A DNA stretch of 6,823 bases from assembly GCA_902158735.1 (NCBI GenBank), contig CABGHG010000091.1:1-6823 (forward strand). Reading direction: 5' to 3'. The notes under the pieces were generated by a model. It saw only the letters and a list, made by a program, of their open reading frames with translations, did no database searches and was not told where the DNA came from. This DNA comes from Candidatus Methanolliviera sp. GoM_oil. Its GTDB lineage: Archaea; Halobacteriota; Methanoliparia; Methanoliparales; Methanoliparaceae. A program made the translations under genes and the position numbers. Shown in pieces: positions 5,870-6,823 of this stretch. The first letter of the stretch is position 1, and each line of letters starts with the position of its first letter.

Positions 5870-5872
5870 CTG

Positions 5873-6373
5873 ATGTATCTAAAAGAAAAAGATAGGGGTA
5901 ATATAAGAGAGGTGCCCGGCTGGAATGACTGCCCTGTTCCTGTATGCCACGGTGGAGATCCAAGGGCTTTGACCTTCTGTTGTCATCCATTCTACTCTCT
6001 AACCTTCTCTGATATCTGTAGAAGGAATGAGATGCTGAAATTAGTCGGATTGTCGAACAAAGAATTTGTGGAGATAAAGGATAAATTTACAGAAGAGGTT
6101 GGATGGGAGGATCAAAGGGTTTGCTTCAATTCTATGGCATATTGCTGTTTGAGGAGAAGGGGCTGTCCATCGGGGCGAGATGATGTATTGAGGGAGTTGT
6201 ATGGTAATAACCCTACGGGCGCATTTAAGGAGTACATCTTACGTAAAAGGGTCCTGGCGATCAAACTTTTAAAAGAGGCGAGGAATAGAGATATTGTTGA
6301 GCACTATATCAGAAAGGAACAGGGCGAACTTGAGAGAATAGGAAGGGAAGATATACTAAAACTTTTAGAATAG
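5873..6373 (+). CDS. mmp9: Methanogenesis marker 9 domain protein (Mmp9)
   Basis: This is a 166-residue soluble cysteine-rich protein. The family signature is plain: W-N-D-C-PVPVCHGGDPRALTFCC (17-37, with Cys20, Cys25, Cys36, Cys37), then LSNKEFVEIKDKF, then V-C-FNSMAYCC (83-92; Cys84, Cys91, Cys92) and R-R-R-G-CP (Cys98). At least eight well-placed cysteines suggest one or more Fe-S clusters or a zinc site, which is inference; no reaction is established for the family that I know of. The C-terminal third (about 117-166) is helical and charged and more variable. The start is ATG 5873, set by a strong ribosome site. It is the first gene after the IS element; I see no TATA box between tnpB and mmp9, so it may depend on transcription through the element or on a promoter inside it. 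Confidence 0.88.
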   Translation: MYLKEKDRGNIREVPGWNDCPVPVCHGGDPRALTFCCHPFYSLTFSDICRRNEMLKLVGLSNKEFVEIKDKFTEEVGWEDQRVCFNSMAYCCLRRRGCPSGRDDVLRELYGNNPTGAFKEYILRKRVLAIKLLKEARNRDIVEHYIRKEQGELERIGREDILKLLE

Positions 6374-6418
6374 AATTGTGGGAAGGCCAACAGATGTGAT
6401 AAATATTCTAAATTAAAA

Positions 6419-6659
6419 TTAAAGATTCTCCTCCTCATACAAATCCTTCTTGAAGACGATCGTCCTGTATGGGAATGGTATCTCCACATCTCTTTATCAA
6501 ATCGTTTTTCACAGATTCTTTGATATCGCATCCTGTGCCCCACGCGACACCTCTATCGGGTACCAAAAGGTTGATTTCATATTTCAAAACTACTCATACA
6601 GAGTGTGGATGGGAAGAGAAGACATCCGAGCAGGTGAAAAGTTTTATACTGCCTCTTTT
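6419..6659 (-). pseudogene. Decayed C-terminal fragment of an MscS-type mechanosensitive channel
   Basis: Read on the minus strand from about 6593, one frame encodes LKYEINLLVPDRGVAWG followed by TGCDIKESVKNDLIK. At the AAA run (6495-6493) the reading must lose one base, after which it continues RDVEIPFPYRTIVFKKDL and YEEENL and stops at 6421-6419. The I-P-F-P-x-R-T segment after a helix, and E-I-N-x-L-V-P-D before it, are the C-terminal cytoplasmic domain pattern of MscS-family channels. Upstream in the first frame, CSDVFSSHPHSV and then an in-frame TGA (6596-6594) resemble the preceding hP-x-V strand with several residues lost. The pore helices and most of the protein are missing. The fragment thus has at least a nonsense codon, a one-base shift and a 5' truncation. 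It is surely not a working channel; MscS identity is by motif and moderately sure. Confidence 0.62.
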
Positions 6660-6667
6660 TTCATCTC

Positions 6668-6675
6668 TATAAATA
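6668..6675 (+). promoter_or_regulatory. TATA box of iorA
   Basis: TATAAATA is a near-ideal archaeal TATA box. Initiation about 26 nt beyond its centre falls near 6697, so the iorA mRNA would be nearly leaderless and the GTG at 6695 or ATG at 6716 may be the real start, not ATG 6689. Confidence 0.65.
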
Positions 6676-6688
6676 TTTGAATCCTTAA

Positions 6689-6823
6689 ATGGGAGTGATT
6701 AAAATTAAAAGGTTTATGCTTTGTAATGAGGCGATTGCGAGAGGATCTCTTGAGGCGGGTCTAGATTTTGCCACCGGTTATCCTGGCACGCCCTCGTCAG
6801 AGGTCATCGATACGTTGAGCACA
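6689..6823 (+). CDS. iorA: Indolepyruvate:ferredoxin oxidoreductase alpha subunit, N-terminal part
   Basis: The visible 45 residues include LCNEAIARGSLEAGLDFATG and YPGTPSSEVIDTLS, the hallmark N-terminus of IorA, where the GNEAIARGA-like helix and the GYPGTPSSE loop begin the pyruvate:ferredoxin oxidoreductase-type domain I. IorA with IorB oxidatively decarboxylates aryl pyruvates from aromatic amino acids to aryl-acetyl-CoA, using thiamine diphosphate, CoA and ferredoxin; in methanogens it can also run reductively in aromatic amino acid salvage. The enzyme is cytoplasmic. The gene runs off the window end. Start options are ATG 6689, GTG 6695 and ATG 6716; all precede the conserved region, and the TATA position favours one of the latter two. 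It is transcribed separately from the marker genes. Confidence 0.88.
   Translation, partial: MGVIKIKRFMLCNEAIARGSLEAGLDFATGYPGTPSSEVIDTLST

Larger units (their letters stand above)
6374..6688. other. Stretch without an intact gene between mmp9 and iorA
   Basis: This 315-nt stretch contains only short open frames. Its recognisable contents are the decayed minus-strand channel gene fragment (6419-6659) and the iorA TATA box (6668-6675). The short piece 6374-6418 is A/T-rich and shows no clear terminator for mmp9 and no other recognisable element. Confidence 0.7.

Noticed and set aside
6391..6418. Terminator of the minus-strand channel gene or of mmp9
   Set aside because: The sequence is A/T-rich but has no long T-run on either strand and no stem; too weak to call.
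6304..6543. Minus-strand open frame of 79 codons
   Set aside because: It is the third, wrong frame of the channel remnant region and also runs antisense into mmp9; its product is Ser/Arg-rich without motifs.
6450..6680. Two overlapping + strand frames between mmp9 and iorA
   Set aside because: Both are antisense to the channel remnant, lack ribosome sites and have no recognisable motif.
1..6823. CRISPR array, tRNA or rRNA gene
   Set aside because: No regularly spaced direct repeats and no recognisable tRNA or rRNA sequence were seen on either strand.

Overview
The window comes from a methane-metabolising euryarchaeon (a methanogen or an anaerobic methane oxidiser). The evidence is a tightly packed block of methanogenesis marker protein (Mmp) genes, which are found almost only in genomes that carry methyl-coenzyme M reductase (MCR). 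Archaeal-type TATA boxes, Shine-Dalgarno sites of the GGTGAT type and several TTG starts fit this. I cannot fix the genus from these bases alone.

Layout. All intact genes lie on the + strand. Bases 1-2773 hold the 3' part of mmp3 followed by mmp6, mmp5 and mmp15, joined by stop/start overlaps (TTGA, ATGA and a 14-nt overlap), so they are probably one translationally coupled operon. A 150-nt gap (2774-2923) carries a perfect 8-bp hairpin and a TATA-like box. It is followed by mmp17 and mmp7, separated by a single base. In characterised methanogens Mmp3, Mmp7 and Mmp17 belong with McrC and the ATPase A2 in the ATP-dependent complex that reductively activates the nickel cofactor F430 of MCR. Mmp15 is an ATPase of the BadF/BcrAD activator family and so suits an ATP-driven low-potential electron step. 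Mmp5 and Mmp6 are conserved, cysteine-bearing and without an assigned reaction.

From about 4511 to 5860 an IS200/IS605-type (IS1341-like) element interrupts the block. It encodes TnpB only, with no TnpA. It has an imperfect palindrome at the left end and a chain of small hairpins over the end of tnpB and the right end, the expected place for a TnpB guide RNA (reRNA/omegaRNA). The TnpB is unusual: the first and third RuvC aspartates are visible, but the canonical RuvC-II glutamate and the four-cysteine zinc finger are not. Immediately beyond the right end lies mmp9, a small cysteine-rich marker protein whose ribosome site and start codon directly abut the element.

Bases 6374-6688 have no intact gene. 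The minus strand there holds a decayed C-terminal piece of what looks like an MscS-type mechanosensitive channel, with an in-frame stop and a one-base frameshift. At 6689 the N-terminus of iorA (indolepyruvate:ferredoxin oxidoreductase alpha subunit) begins behind a good TATA box and runs off the window.

The most interesting parts are the atypical TnpB, its putative guide RNA reading into the mmp9 start, and the channel remnant, which is not a long open frame in any single reading.
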